Source: Arthrobacter sp. NEB 688
GTDB lineage: Bacteria > Actinomycetota > Actinomycetes > Actinomycetales > Dermatophilaceae
Assembly: GCF_013201035.1 (NCBI RefSeq)
Contig: NZ_CP053707.1
Location: 682,001 to 746,000, forward strand
Direction: 5' to 3'
DNA length: 64,000 nucleotides
In this document: one piece after another, positions 42,802 to 51,830 of the stretch
How positions within the stretch are numbered: position 1 is the stretch's first letter
Layout of the letters: the number at the start of each line of letters is the position of its first letter
Notes under the pieces: model-generated
Told to the model about the DNA's origin: nothing
Seen by the model: only the letters and a program-made list of their open reading frames with translations
Database searches by the model: none
Translations under genes and position numbers: made by a program

Positions 42802-45576
42802 ATGACGCTCACCGACCGCCTCTCCGCCGACGGCCCGCTGCGCGACCTCGGCGCCGACGCCGCGCTCGACCGCTTCGTCGAGTGGTCCGGCGAGCGCGGC
42901 TTCGCGCTCTACCCGGCGCAGGAGGAGGCCGTCCTCGCACTCGCCCAGGACGCGCACGTCGTCCTCGCGACGCCCACCGGATCGGGCAAGTCGCTCGTCG
43001 CGGTCGCGGCCCACGCCCTGGCCCTGGCCACCGGCCGCCGCTCCTGGTACACCGCCCCCATCAAGGCCCTGGTCTCCGAGAAGTTCTTCGCCCTCGTCGA
43101 GACCTTCGGCGCCGAGAACGTCGGGATGCTCACCGGCGACGCGGCGGTCAACCCCGGCGCCCCGATCATCTGCGCGACGGCCGAGGTCCTCGCCAACCAC
43201 GCCCTGCGCGAGCGCGACGCCTCCGACGTCGGCCTCGTCGTCATGGACGAGTTCCACTTCTACGGCGAGCCGGACCGCGGCTGGGCCTGGCAGGTGCCGC
43301 TGCTCCTCCTGCCCGACACCCAGATGCTCCTCATGTCCGCGACGCTCGGCGACACCACCGAGCTCGAGCGCGACCTGCAGCGCCGCACCCGGCGCGAGGT
43401 CGTCACCGTCACCGGCGTCCAGCGGCCGGTGCCGCTCGAGTACGAGTGGTCGCTGATGCCCGTGCACGACGCGCTCGCGCTGCTCCTGCGCGACGACAAG
43501 GCGCCGGTCTACGTCGTCTCGTTCACCCAGGCCGGCGCGGTCGAGCAGGCGCAGGCCCTCGCCTCGGTCGACGTCGTCTCGTCGGAGCGCAAGGCCGCGC
43601 TCAAGGAGGCCGTCGGCGGCTTCCGGTTCGGGAAGGGCTTCGGGCAGACGCTGCGCCGGCTCGTCCTGCACGGCATCGGGGTCCACCACGCGGGGATGCT
43701 CCCGAAGTACCGGCGCCTGGTCGAGACCCTCGCGCAGGGCGGCCTGCTGGCGGTCATCTGCGGCACCGACACGCTCGGCGTCGGCATCAACGTGCCCATC
43801 CGCACGGTGCTGCTGACGTCGCTCAGCAAGTACGACGGCCGCAAGCAGCGGGTGCTGCGGGCGCGCGAGTTCCACCAGATCGCGGGCCGCGCGGGGCGGG
43901 CCGGCTTCGACACCGTCGGCTACGTCGTCGTCCAGGCGCCCGAGCACGTCATCGAGAACAGCAAGGCCCTCGCGAAGGCCGGCGGCGACCCGAAGAAGGA
44001 GCGCCGCATCGTCCGCAAGAAGGCGCCGGAGGGCGTGCTGACGTGGAGCGAGGCCACGTTCGACAAGCTCGTGACCGCGGCGCCCGAGCCGCTCCAGCCG
44101 AAGATGCGGGTCACGCACGCGATGGTCCTCAACGTCCTCGACCAGTGGGAGGGCCAGCAGGACGCGCTGCACACCCTCGTCCTCGACAACCACGAGAGCG
44201 AGGAGCGGCGCGAGCGGCTCGTCGAGCGCGCGGTGCAGGTGCTCGGCTCGCTCGTGCGCGCCGGGGTCGTCGAGCCGGACGACGGCTCGCACGTCGACAC
44301 GTGGCTGCCGCCCGAGCCCGAGGCCGCCTCTGCCACAGCCGAACCGGTGCCCGAACCCGAGCCGGAGCCCGCCCCGCAGCCGCTCGACGCCGGCGGGATG
44401 GGCGCGCTCGGCGAGGCCCTGGCCGCCGCGGGCCTGGCGCCGGCCGCGTCCGAGGCCGCCGCACCGACCGCGCCGCAGGAGACCGCGGCCGACGAGCCGC
44501 GCGAGGTGACACCGCTCGAGCGCTTCCTGCGCCGCGAGGGCCGCCGGTACGACGAGGGCCCGTTCCAGGTGGCGCTCGACCTCCACGACGGCTTCGCGCT
44601 CAACCAGCCCCTGTCGGCCTTCGCCCTCGCCGCGCTCGAGCTCCTCGACCCCGCGGCGCCCGGCTACGCCCTCGACGTCGTCAGCGTCATCGAGGCCACC
44701 CTCGACGACCCGCGCCAGGTGCTCCAGGCCCAGCAGTTCGAGGCGCGCGGCGAGGCCGTCGCCGCGATGAAGGCCGACGGCCTGGAGTACGAGGAGCGGA
44801 TGGAGGCCCTCGAGGACGTCACGTGGCCCAAGCCGCTCGCCGAGATGCTCGAGCTGTCGCTGCGCACGTACCGGCAGAGCCACCCGTGGGTCGACCCGCG
44901 CGACCTCTCGCCGAAGTCCGTCGTCCGCGAGATGTTCGAGCGCGCGATGTCGTTCGGGGAGTTCGTGGCCCACCACAAGCTGGCGCGCGCCGAGGGCATC
45001 GTCCTGCGCTACCTCACCGACGCGTACCGGGCGCTGCGCTCGACGGTGCCGCACTCCGCGCGCACCGAGGAGCTCGACGACCTCGTCGAGTGGCTCGGCG
45101 AGGTCGTGCGCCACACCGACTCCAGCCTCCTCGACGAGTGGGAGTCCCTCGCGCACCCCGACGGCGAGGAGCCCGGCGCCGAGGTCCGACCCTCGACGGA
45201 GGGCCGGGCGCTGTCCGACAACCCACGCGCCCTGCGGGTCATGGTGCGCCAGAGCATGTTCCGACGTGTCGAGCTGCTGTCCCTGCGGCGTTACGAGGCG
45301 CTCGCCGCGCTCGACGGCGGCCTGACCGCCGAGCAGTGGCGGGACGCCGCGGCGGAGTACCTCGCCGAGTACGGCGAGCTCTCGACCGGCCCCGCCGCCC
45401 GCGGCCCGGGGCTGTTCCGGGTCGAGGAGGGCGAGGGGACCTGGGTCGTCGAGCAGGTGCTCGACGACGAGGACGGCGACCACGACTGGCGCATCACCGC
45501 CGAGCTCGACCTCGCCGCGACCGACGAGGCCGGCGAGCCGGTGCTCGTCGTCACCGCCCTCGCGCCCCTCACCTGA
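42802..45576 (+). CDS. DEAD/DEAH-box helicase with DUF3516 domain
   Basis: 924 residues. Walker A ATPTGSGKS (about residues 56-64), motif II VVMDEFHFYG (DEFH, Ski2-like), SATLGDT, GVGINVPIRTV and HQIAGRAGRAGFDT (motif VI) form a Ski2/Mtr4-type helicase core. A Pro/Glu/Ala-rich linker (about 510-575) precedes the C-terminal DUF3516 domain, typical of actinobacteria. A role in RNA or DNA processing is likely; the substrate is unknown. The ATG at 42802 follows GGGAGG. Confidence 0.9.
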   Translation: MTLTDRLSADGPLRDLGADAALDRFVEWSGERGFALYPAQEEAVLALAQDAHVVLATPTGSGKSLVAVAAHALALATGRRSWYTAPIKALVSEKFFALVETFGAENVGMLTGDAAVNPGAPIICATAEVLANHALRERDASDVGLVVMDEFHFYGEPDRGWAWQVPLLLLPDTQMLLMSATLGDTTELERDLQRRTRREVVTVTGVQRPVPLEYEWSLMPVHDALALLLRDDKAPVYVVSFTQAGAVEQAQALASVDVVSSERKAALKEAVGGFRFGKGFGQTLRRLVLHGIGVHHAGMLPKYRRLVETLAQGGLLAVICGTDTLGVGINVPIRTVLLTSLSKYDGRKQRVLRAREFHQIAGRAGRAGFDTVGYVVVQAPEHVIENSKALAKAGGDPKKERRIVRKKAPEGVLTWSEATFDKLVTAAPEPLQPKMRVTHAMVLNVLDQWEGQQDALHTLVLDNHESEERRERLVERAVQVLGSLVRAGVVEPDDGSHVDTWLPPEPEAASATAEPVPEPEPEPAPQPLDAGGMGALGEALAAAGLAPAASEAAAPTAPQETAADEPREVTPLERFLRREGRRYDEGPFQVALDLHDGFALNQPLSAFALAALELLDPAAPGYALDVVSVIEATLDDPRQVLQAQQFEARGEAVAAMKADGLEYEERMEALEDVTWPKPLAEMLELSLRTYRQSHPWVDPRDLSPKSVVREMFERAMSFGEFVAHHKLARAEGIVLRYLTDAYRALRSTVPHSARTEELDDLVEWLGEVVRHTDSSLLDEWESLAHPDGEEPGAEVRPSTEGRALSDNPRALRVMVRQSMFRRVELLSLRRYEALAALDGGLTAEQWRDAAAEYLAEYGELSTGPAARGPGLFRVEEGEGTWVVEQVLDDEDGDHDWRITAELDLAATDEAGEPVLVVTALAPLT

Positions 45577-45596
45577 CCTGCCGCCCCCTCCCGCAG

Positions 45597-45650
45597 CGCG
45601 AACGTGTGTGAACTCGCCGGGGATCACCGGCGTGTTCACACACGTTCGCG
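45597..45650. terminator. Long cruciform-type palindrome after the helicase gene
   Basis: CGCGAACGTGTGTGAAC (45597-45613) and its exact complement (45634-45650) enclose a second inverted repeat CGCCGG/CCGGCG. Location 20 bases after a stop suggests a terminator; the flanking 45651-45825 shows no gene. Confidence 0.65.
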
Positions 45651-45825
45651 GAAGGGGCCGGGGCCCCGACCCTCGACGACACGCCGGACGGGGGAATCCC
45701 TCGCGCCGGGGCGCTGTTGACGCCCCTCGGGTGCGACCACCGCCCTGCGAGCACCACCGCGCGAGCAGCACCCCCGGCGCCACGACGCGCCACCTCCCTG
45801 CAGACCATCCCTCGGAAGGAACCCC

Positions 45826-47187
45826 GTGGCTTCCTCGACCGCCACCGACGCCCGCCACCCGGACGACGCCCCACCGGCCCGCGCGCACCGCCGGCCCCGC
45901 TTCCCGTTCTGGGCGCAGATCATCGCCGGCCTCGTGGTCGGTGCGCTGCTCGGCTGGGTCGCCCGGACCTGGTCGGTCGACGGCCTCGCGACCACCCTCG
46001 ACGTCATCGGCAGCAGCTTCGTCAGCCTGCTGCGCACGATCGTCGTGCCGCTGGTCTTCCTCGCGATCGTCGTCAGCGTCGCCCGGCTGCGCGAGGTGAC
46101 CAACGCCGCCCGCCTCGCCGGCCAGACGCTGCTCTGGTTCGCGATCACCGCCGCCGTCGCGGTCGGCATCGGCATCACCATCGGCCTCCTGACCGACCCC
46201 GGCCTGCGCACGAGCGTCGACCGCTCGGCCGCCGCGGCGCCCGGCACCACCGGGTCGTGGACCGACTTCCTCCAGGGCATCGTCCCGTCGAACATCCTCG
46301 GCCTCGAGGGCAGCACGGGGGACGACGGCTCGGTCAACCTCGGGTTCAACGTCCTCCAGATCGTCGTCGTCGCCCTGCTCATCGGCGTCGCCGTCCTCAA
46401 GACCGGCCAGAAGGCCGAGCCGTTCGTCGCCTTCTCCGAGAGCTTCCTCGCCGTCGTCCAGACCGTCCTGTGGTGGATCATCCGCCTCTCGCCGCTCGGC
46501 ACGCTCGGCCTCATCGGCAACGCCGTCGCCTCCTACGGCTGGGACCTCCTCGCGCCGCTCGCCGTCTTCACGATCGACGTCTACGTCGGCTGCGCCATCG
46601 TCCTGCTCGTCGTCTACCCGGTCGTCCTGCGCCTGCACGGCCTCTCGCCGCGCAAGTTCTTCTCCGGCGCCTGGCCCGCCCTGCAGCTGGCGTTCGTCTC
46701 GCGCTCGTCGGTCGGCACCATGCCCGTCACGCAGTACGTGACCACCCGCAACCTCGGGGTGCCGCGCGAGTACGCCTCGTTCGCCGTGCCGCTCGGCGCG
46801 ACGACGAAGATGGACGGCTGCGCCGCGATCTACCCGGCCCTCGCCGCGATCTTCGTCGCGCAGTTCTTCGGGGTGGACCTGTCGCTCACCGACTACCTGC
46901 TCATCGCGTTCGTCTCGGTCGTCGGATCGGCGGCCACCGCGGGCCTGACCGGTGCGGTCGTCATGCTCACCCTCACCCTCTCGACGCTCGGCCTGCCCCT
47001 CGAGGGCGTCGGCCTGCTGCTGGCCATCGACCCGGTGCTCGACATGATGCGCACGATGACCAACGTCGCCGGGCAGGCGCTCGTGCCGACGATCGTCGCC
47101 AAGCGCGAGGGCATCCTCGACGAGAGCGTCTACGACGGGGACCGCGCGAGCGACCCCGTCGGCGACCCGGCCCTCGTCGCCGCCTGA
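45826..47187 (+). CDS. Dicarboxylate/amino acid:cation symporter (DAACS family)
   Basis: 453 residues, about eight membrane helices and two re-entrant loops. IVVPLVFLAIVVSVARL, FVSRSSVGTMPVTQ (the serine-rich hairpin) and VPLGATTKMDGCAAIYPALAAIFVAQFFG (NMDGT-like sodium/substrate motif, here KMDGC) identify a GltP/DctA-type transporter for glutamate, aspartate or C4-dicarboxylates. The asparagine of NMDGT is lysine here, which may change coupling. GTG at 45826 follows AAGGA. A terminator hairpin follows at 47210-47245. Confidence 0.9.
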   Translation: MASSTATDARHPDDAPPARAHRRPRFPFWAQIIAGLVVGALLGWVARTWSVDGLATTLDVIGSSFVSLLRTIVVPLVFLAIVVSVARLREVTNAARLAGQTLLWFAITAAVAVGIGITIGLLTDPGLRTSVDRSAAAAPGTTGSWTDFLQGIVPSNILGLEGSTGDDGSVNLGFNVLQIVVVALLIGVAVLKTGQKAEPFVAFSESFLAVVQTVLWWIIRLSPLGTLGLIGNAVASYGWDLLAPLAVFTIDVYVGCAIVLLVVYPVVLRLHGLSPRKFFSGAWPALQLAFVSRSSVGTMPVTQYVTTRNLGVPREYASFAVPLGATTKMDGCAAIYPALAAIFVAQFFGVDLSLTDYLLIAFVSVVGSAATAGLTGAVVMLTLTLSTLGLPLEGVGLLLAIDPVLDMMRTMTNVAGQALVPTIVAKREGILDESVYDGDRASDPVGDPALVAA

Positions 47188-47209
47188 CGCACCCGCACCC
47201 CCATCCCTC

Positions 47210-47245
47210 GGTCGCCCGCACCCCCCTCGGGGCGTGCGGGCGACC
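47210..47245. terminator. Terminator hairpin
   Basis: GGTCGCCCGCAC and its complement (12 bp) close over CCCCTCGGGG-like inner bases, 22 bases after the symporter stop. Confidence 0.75.
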
Positions 47246-47300
47246 GCGGCGTCCGGGCCTGTGAGACTGGACCCCACCCCACGGAAAGGCGCACCCCGCG

Positions 47301-48074
47301 ATGATCGAGATCCTCGACGCCCGCCAGGTCGAGCGGGCACGGGCCACCGGCGCGCTCGTCGGCGAGATCCTGGCGACGATGCGCGAGCGGGCGACCGTCG
47401 GCACCAACCTCCTCGAGATCGACGCCTGGACGAAGGCGATGATCGAGGGCGCCGGGGCGACCTCCTGCTACGTCGACTACGAGCCCTCGTTCGGTCGCGG
47501 GCCCTTCGGCCACTACATCTGCACCTCGGTCAACGACGCCGTCCTCCACGGCCTCCCGCACGACCGTGCCCTCGCCGACGGCGACCTGCTGACCCTCGAC
47601 CTCGCCGTCGTGCTCGGCGGGGTCGCGGCCGACGCGGCCGTCAGCTTCGTCGTCGGCACCCCGGCGCCGGAGGACGAGGCGCTCATCGCCGTCACCGAGC
47701 GCGCGCTGGCCGCCGCGATCTCCGTCGCCGGCCCGGGCGCGAGGCTCGGGGACATCTCGCACGCCATCGGGTCGGTGCTCGAGGGCGCCGGCCACTCCGT
47801 CAACACCCAGTTCGGCGGGCACGGCATCGGCTCGACGATGCACCAGGACCCGCACGTCGCCAACAGCGGCCGGCCGGGCCGCGGCTACACGCTGCGCCCC
47901 GGGCTGATGCTCGCCATCGAGCCGTGGGTCATGGCCGACACCGACCGGCTCGTCACCGACGCCGACGGCTGGACCCTGCGCAGCGTCACCGGCTGCCGCA
48001 CCGCGCACAGCGAGCACACGGTCGTCGTCACCGAGGACGGCGTCGACGTCCTCACCCTCCCGCCGGCGGCCTGA
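47301..48074 (+). CDS. map: Type I methionine aminopeptidase
   Basis: 257 residues. The five metal ligands are recognisable: LTLDLAV (Asp), VAADAAVSF (Asp), GHGIG (His), MLAIEPWV (Glu) and HSEHTVVV (Glu). VNDAVLHGLPHDRAL provides the substrate-side His. There is no N-terminal zinc-finger extension. It removes initiator methionine; since actinobacteria often have two or three map genes, it may be an accessory copy. It is upstream of the lanthipeptide cluster but separated by the operator region 48122-48159. Confidence 0.9.
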   Translation: MIEILDARQVERARATGALVGEILATMRERATVGTNLLEIDAWTKAMIEGAGATSCYVDYEPSFGRGPFGHYICTSVNDAVLHGLPHDRALADGDLLTLDLAVVLGGVAADAAVSFVVGTPAPEDEALIAVTERALAAAISVAGPGARLGDISHAIGSVLEGAGHSVNTQFGGHGIGSTMHQDPHVANSGRPGRGYTLRPGLMLAIEPWVMADTDRLVTDADGWTLRSVTGCRTAHSEHTVVVTEDGVDVLTLPPAA

Positions 48075-48121
48075 GCCACGGTCCTCCCCGGCGCCGGGAC
48101 GGCGGGCGCCACGGCCCCGGA

Positions 48122-48159
48122 GATGACACGAGTCATCCCGACGGGTGACACCTGTCACT
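48122..48159 (+). promoter_or_regulatory. Paired TGAC-N4-GTCA operators before lanKC
   Basis: GATGACACGAGTCATC (48122-48137) and GTGACACCTGTCAC (48145-48158) both contain TGAC-N4-GTCA; the cores start at 48124 and 48146, 22 bp or two helix turns apart. TGACGG at 48159 directly after them could be a -35. The same palindrome precedes lanA, the exporter and the oxidase operon. Confidence 0.7.
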
Positions 48160-48241
48160 GACGGTCCGTGCGCGTCGCCGACAGGATCGACGGCCTGGGG
48201 GAGCCGCCGGCGTTCCTCCGCCCTGAGCCGCAGGAGCCCGG

Positions 48242-50875
48242 ATGGACCCACGCCACCTCGCCCACGCCGACGCCGACCCCGACTTCTACGACGACGTGTG
48301 GCAGGTGTCGCCCGACGCCGCCGACGTCCTCGGGCCGGCCGTCGTCCCGGAGCGCGTCGAGGTGAGCGACCAGGGGCCGTGGCGGGTCTACCGCACGCCC
48401 TGCCTCCTGCCGGACTCCGGCTGGAAGGTGCACGTGTCGTGCGTGCCCTCCCGCGCCGAGCACGTCGTCCCGCTCGTCGTCGCCGAGGCGCTGGCCGAGG
48501 ACCTCACGTGCAAGCACCTGCGCACGCGCCGCCTCGTCGCGGCGACCCAGGCGAAGTACGCGGAGCCGGCCGGCGCGGGCAAGGTCGTCACGGTCTACCC
48601 CGTCGACGAGACCTCGCTGGCCCGCATCGTCGCGCGCCTCACGGTGCTGCTCGCCGGCGAGCCCGGCGCCCGCGTGCTCAGCGACGTCCCGGTCGACGGC
48701 GCCCCCGTCTCGGTGCGCTTCGGGGCCTTCCGCGGCGTCCGGCACCTCGACGCGCAGGGGCGCTGGGGCATCGGGCGCGTGGGCGACACCGGCACCGGGT
48801 CGGCTGCCGACGACCGCTCGCCGCACAGCGGCTGCCGCGGGGCGGCCGTCGTGCCGGCGCTCGTCGCGGCCCTGCGGGACGCCGCCTCCGCACGGGACCG
48901 CGGGGCGCTCCTGCCGGTCACCGACGTGCGCGTCGTCCACCGCTCGAACGCCGGCGGCGTCTACAGCGCCACCTGGGAGGACGGCCGCCGGGTCGTCCTC
49001 AAGGAGGCCCGCCGCCACACCGGCTTCGACCTCGCCGGCAGCGACGCCGTCACCCGCCTGCGCCACGAGCGGCGCGCGCTCGAGCGGCTCGCCGGCACCG
49101 GCGTGGTGCCCGAGGTCGTCGCGCACCACGTCGCCGGTGACAGCGAGTTCCTCGTCATGGAGCACGTCGCCGGCCCGACCGTCACCTCCGGGATGGCGAC
49201 CGGCCACCCCGCGGCGGTGCCGGGCGCCGACGCCGCCACCTACCGGACCTGGGTCGACGCCGTCGTCACCCGGACCGGGGAGGCCCTGGCGGTGCTCCAC
49301 GCGCACGGCGTCACCCACCGTGACGTCCACCCGGGCAACGTCATCGAGCGGGACGGGCGGGTCGTCCTCGTCGACCTCGAGTCCTCCGCCGTCGACGGCG
49401 TCGCGGTCGCCAAGGGCGTCGCCACCGCCCTCTCGAGCACCGGGGACGACGTGACCCCCGCGGCCGACCTCGCGGCCCTCGCGCGGATGGGCGCGCTGCT
49501 CGTCAACCCCCAGTACGCCCTGACCGCCCGCCGCCCCGAGCTCGCGGCGGAGCTGAGCGGGGTCGGCGAGGCCGACCTCGCGGGACCGGACGGGGTCGGC
49601 CACGGAGGAGGGGCCGTGGCCGACCCCGGGGTCCCGCCCGTCCCCGTCGCTCCCTGCCGGCCGACGCCGCCCTGCCCCGAGCGCCTCGTCGCCGGGCTCC
49701 ACGTCGCCGCCGACCCCGCCCGGCCCGACCGGCTCCTGCCGTCGGACGTGGCGGGCTTCTCCGTCCCGGGGGGCGGGCTCGGCCTGCTCCACGGCGCCGG
49801 GGGCGTCCTCGCCACGCTGGCGGCCACCGGCCGTCCCGTCCCGGACGCCTGGCGCGGATGGCTCGTGCAGCGCTCCCTCGACGCCCCGTGGCTGGCCCCG
49901 GGGCTCGCCGACGGCGCCGAGGGCATCGCCCTCTGCCTGGCCCGGATCGGCGAGCGCGACGCCGCCCGGACCCTCGTCGACCGGTGGGCGGACCGCGAGA
50001 GCGCGAGCCCCTGGTGGTCGCGGGGCAGCGCCGGCCGGGCCCTCGCCCACGCCGAGCTGGCCGGCCTGCTCGACGAGCCGGCGCTCGTCGCCTCGGCCCT
50101 CGGTCTCGTCGCCGACACCCTCGAACGCGTCGAGGCCGACGTCCCCCCGCCCGGGGTCCGGGCCGGGCTCCTCGACGGCTGGGCCGGCGTCGGCCTGGCC
50201 CTGCTGCGCGTCGCCGAGCTCGTCGACGGCCACGCCGGCGGCGGGGTCACGACCCGGCTGCGGGCCGCGGCCCACCGGGCGATGCGCCGCGAGTGCGCGG
50301 CCGTCCACGTGCGGGCGGGGGCGTGGCTCGCGAGCGACGGGACCCGCGTCATGCCCTACCTGGGCACGGGCTCGGCCGCCCTCGGGCTGCTGGCGGCCGC
50401 GCTCGGCGGGCGCCCCGACGCAGGCCTCCCGGTGTCGGACACGGCACCGGACCCCGCCGCCGTCACGCCGGACGAGGCCGTCACCGGTGTCGTGCGCGCC
50501 CTCGAGCTGCGCTCGGTCGCCGGGGCGGGCCTGCTCCACGGCCGCGCCGGCCTGCTCGCCACCCTCGCCGTCGTCGCCCCGGCCCACCCGGCCGTCACGC
50601 TGCACCGCGAGCGGCTCGGCTGGTACACGGTGCCCGTCGCCGGCACCTCGCGGCGCGAGCACCCCCTCGCGGGGGACGCGGACCTGCTGCTCGGCGACCA
50701 GAACATCCGGTGCTCGGCCGACCTCGGATCCGGTTCTGCCGGAGCCATTCTCGTCGGCGACGAGCACGTCGACCGGACCGCGCGGGCGGTCACGCACGTG
50801 CTGGGGCTGCCCGAGGTCCACCGGTCCGTCACGCGGGTCACGCCGGGGATGACACCCGTCACGACGAGCCACTGA
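48242..50875 (+). CDS. lanKC: Class III lanthipeptide synthetase LanKC
   Basis: 877 residues in three parts. The N-terminal phosphoSer/Thr lyase region has CKHLRTRRLVAATQAKYAEPAGAGKVVTVYP; the kinase domain has VVLKEARRHTG (ATP lysine, about residue 250), HRDVHPGNVI (catalytic loop, about 358) and LVDLESS (metal loop); the LanC-like cyclase (about 520-877) has GSAGRALAHAEL, GWAGVGLALL and GLLHGRAGLLATL but none of the zinc cysteines of LanC/LanL, which is class III rather than IV. It dehydrates Ser/Thr of the precursor and forms lanthionine or labionin. AGGAG precedes the ATG. Confidence 0.94.
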   Translation: MDPRHLAHADADPDFYDDVWQVSPDAADVLGPAVVPERVEVSDQGPWRVYRTPCLLPDSGWKVHVSCVPSRAEHVVPLVVAEALAEDLTCKHLRTRRLVAATQAKYAEPAGAGKVVTVYPVDETSLARIVARLTVLLAGEPGARVLSDVPVDGAPVSVRFGAFRGVRHLDAQGRWGIGRVGDTGTGSAADDRSPHSGCRGAAVVPALVAALRDAASARDRGALLPVTDVRVVHRSNAGGVYSATWEDGRRVVLKEARRHTGFDLAGSDAVTRLRHERRALERLAGTGVVPEVVAHHVAGDSEFLVMEHVAGPTVTSGMATGHPAAVPGADAATYRTWVDAVVTRTGEALAVLHAHGVTHRDVHPGNVIERDGRVVLVDLESSAVDGVAVAKGVATALSSTGDDVTPAADLAALARMGALLVNPQYALTARRPELAAELSGVGEADLAGPDGVGHGGGAVADPGVPPVPVAPCRPTPPCPERLVAGLHVAADPARPDRLLPSDVAGFSVPGGGLGLLHGAGGVLATLAATGRPVPDAWRGWLVQRSLDAPWLAPGLADGAEGIALCLARIGERDAARTLVDRWADRESASPWWSRGSAGRALAHAELAGLLDEPALVASALGLVADTLERVEADVPPPGVRAGLLDGWAGVGLALLRVAELVDGHAGGGVTTRLRAAAHRAMRRECAAVHVRAGAWLASDGTRVMPYLGTGSAALGLLAAALGGRPDAGLPVSDTAPDPAAVTPDEAVTGVVRALELRSVAGAGLLHGRAGLLATLAVVAPAHPAVTLHRERLGWYTVPVAGTSRREHPLAGDADLLLGDQNIRCSADLGSGSAGAILVGDEHVDRTARAVTHVLGLPEVHRSVTRVTPGMTPVTTSH
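50850..50861 (+). promoter_or_regulatory. TGAC-N4-GTCA operator before lanA
   Basis: TGACACCCGTCA lies within the last codons of lanKC, 109 bases before the lanA start. CACTGACGG follows, as it does after the lanKC sites, and may be the -35 region. A hairpin TCCCGG-CGAT-CCGGGA at 50894-50909 stands in the lanA leader. Confidence 0.6.
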
Positions 50876-50969
50876 CGGCGGGTACTACAGCGCTCCCGGC
50901 GATCCGGGAAGAGTAGAGCCAGTCGGAGGGAGAGCCCACCGACACACCACTGGGAGAGGACCACACACC

Positions 50970-51071
50970 ATGAGCGTCACCGAGATGCAGACCCTGGCCA
51001 CCGAGGACGAGACCTCCACGGGTGTCGTCGCCGACTGGCAGTTCAGCACCATCTCCATCGTCTACTGCTGA
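50970..51071 (+). CDS. lanA: Class III lanthipeptide precursor
   Basis: 33 residues. The leader contains VTEMQ at residues 3-7, fitting the hydrophobic-x-x-hydrophobic-Gln recognition box of class III leaders, and an acidic patch TEDE. The end is WQFSTISIVYC: S26-x-x-S29-x-x-x-C33 is exactly the pattern that LanKC enzymes convert to labionin, with cysteine as the last residue. There are no other cysteines, so only one ring is possible. GGAGAGG lies 11 bases before the ATG. It directly follows lanKC and is too short for routine gene finding. Confidence 0.88.
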   Translation: MSVTEMQTLATEDETSTGVVADWQFSTISIVYC

Positions 51072-51079
51072 GCACGAAC

Positions 51080-51775
51080 ATGGACACGTCGACCCCCGTC
51101 CGCACGGGTCAGCGGGTCCGCCCGGAGCTCCCCGCCACCCGGGTCGTCGCCCTCGTGGTGAGCGACCTCGCCGTCGCCGGAGCCCCCGAGCGGGCCGCGG
51201 CGACCCTGCACGGTGCCCGGTTCGAGGTCGAGGCGGGGACCGTCACGGTCCTCACCCCCGCCCGCGCCGGCCGCACCGTCGTCCTCTGCCTCACCGGGCA
51301 GCTCGCCCGGTCGGGAGGGACCGTCGAGACCGGCGACGGCCCCTCCCGCCGCGACGTCGCCACGACGTCCTGGCAGCTGGCCGTCACCCACGACCCGGAC
51401 CCCGCGGGCCCCGCGCCCGACACCACCGCGGCCGACCTCCTGGCGGGCGCCGGCCGCGGCGCCGCCCGGGCGGCCGCCCGGCTCGGGCTGACCCCGGTGC
51501 TGCAGCAGCCGGTCGCGGGCCTCGACCCCGCCGAGCGCACGCTCCTCGGGGTCGCCCTGGCCCTGGCCGACGGGCCCGACGTCGTCGCGCTCGAGCACCC
51601 CGCCGCGCGGCTGGACGCCGACGACCTGGGGCGCGTCCTCGACGCCGTCCGCGACCTCGTCGACGTCGACGGACGCACCGTCCTGCTCGTCGAGGACCTC
51701 GACCGCCTCCCGGCCGCGGTGCACCCGCTCGTCGACGCGGTCGTCGAGCTCGGCCCGTTCCTCGGCGCGCCGTGA
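51080..51775 (+). CDS. Degenerate ABC-ATPase-like protein of the lanthipeptide cluster
   Basis: 231 residues that follow the ABC ATPase plan with key residues lost. The Walker A place reads LTPARAGRTV (Lys to Arg, first glycines lost), the signature LSGGQ place reads VAGLDPAE, Walker B reads PDVVALEHP (Asp-Glu lost), the D-loop ARLDADDL is kept and the H-loop His is replaced in LLVEDLDRL. It is unlikely to hydrolyse ATP normally. It begins eight bases after the lanA stop without its own ribosome site, so it is coupled to lanA. It may be a partner of the exporter or a binding protein for the peptide; the role is unknown. Confidence 0.75.
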   Translation: MDTSTPVRTGQRVRPELPATRVVALVVSDLAVAGAPERAAATLHGARFEVEAGTVTVLTPARAGRTVVLCLTGQLARSGGTVETGDGPSRRDVATTSWQLAVTHDPDPAGPAPDTTAADLLAGAGRGAARAAARLGLTPVLQQPVAGLDPAERTLLGVALALADGPDVVALEHPAARLDADDLGRVLDAVRDLVDVDGRTVLLVEDLDRLPAAVHPLVDAVVELGPFLGAP

Positions 51776-51830
51776 GGCGGGGCGGCTGTTACGGTGCTGG
51801 CGTCGCCGGGAGGGCAGGAGTTGCACGGGG

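Noticed and set aside
41977-47340. Open frame of almost 1800 codons on the minus strand
   Set aside because: It runs antisense to DUF2461, the helicase and the symporter and is rich in Arg/Glu/Val/Asp as expected for antisense frames in high-GC DNA; no domain is seen.
47301-48074. Methionine aminopeptidase as leader peptidase of the lanthipeptide
   Set aside because: It has ordinary type I motifs, is separated by a gap with operators, and the class III leader is too long for such an enzyme.
48242-50875. Class IV (LanL) synthetase
   Set aside because: The cyclase part lacks the Cys-Cys-His zinc ligands needed for LanL, so class III is preferred.
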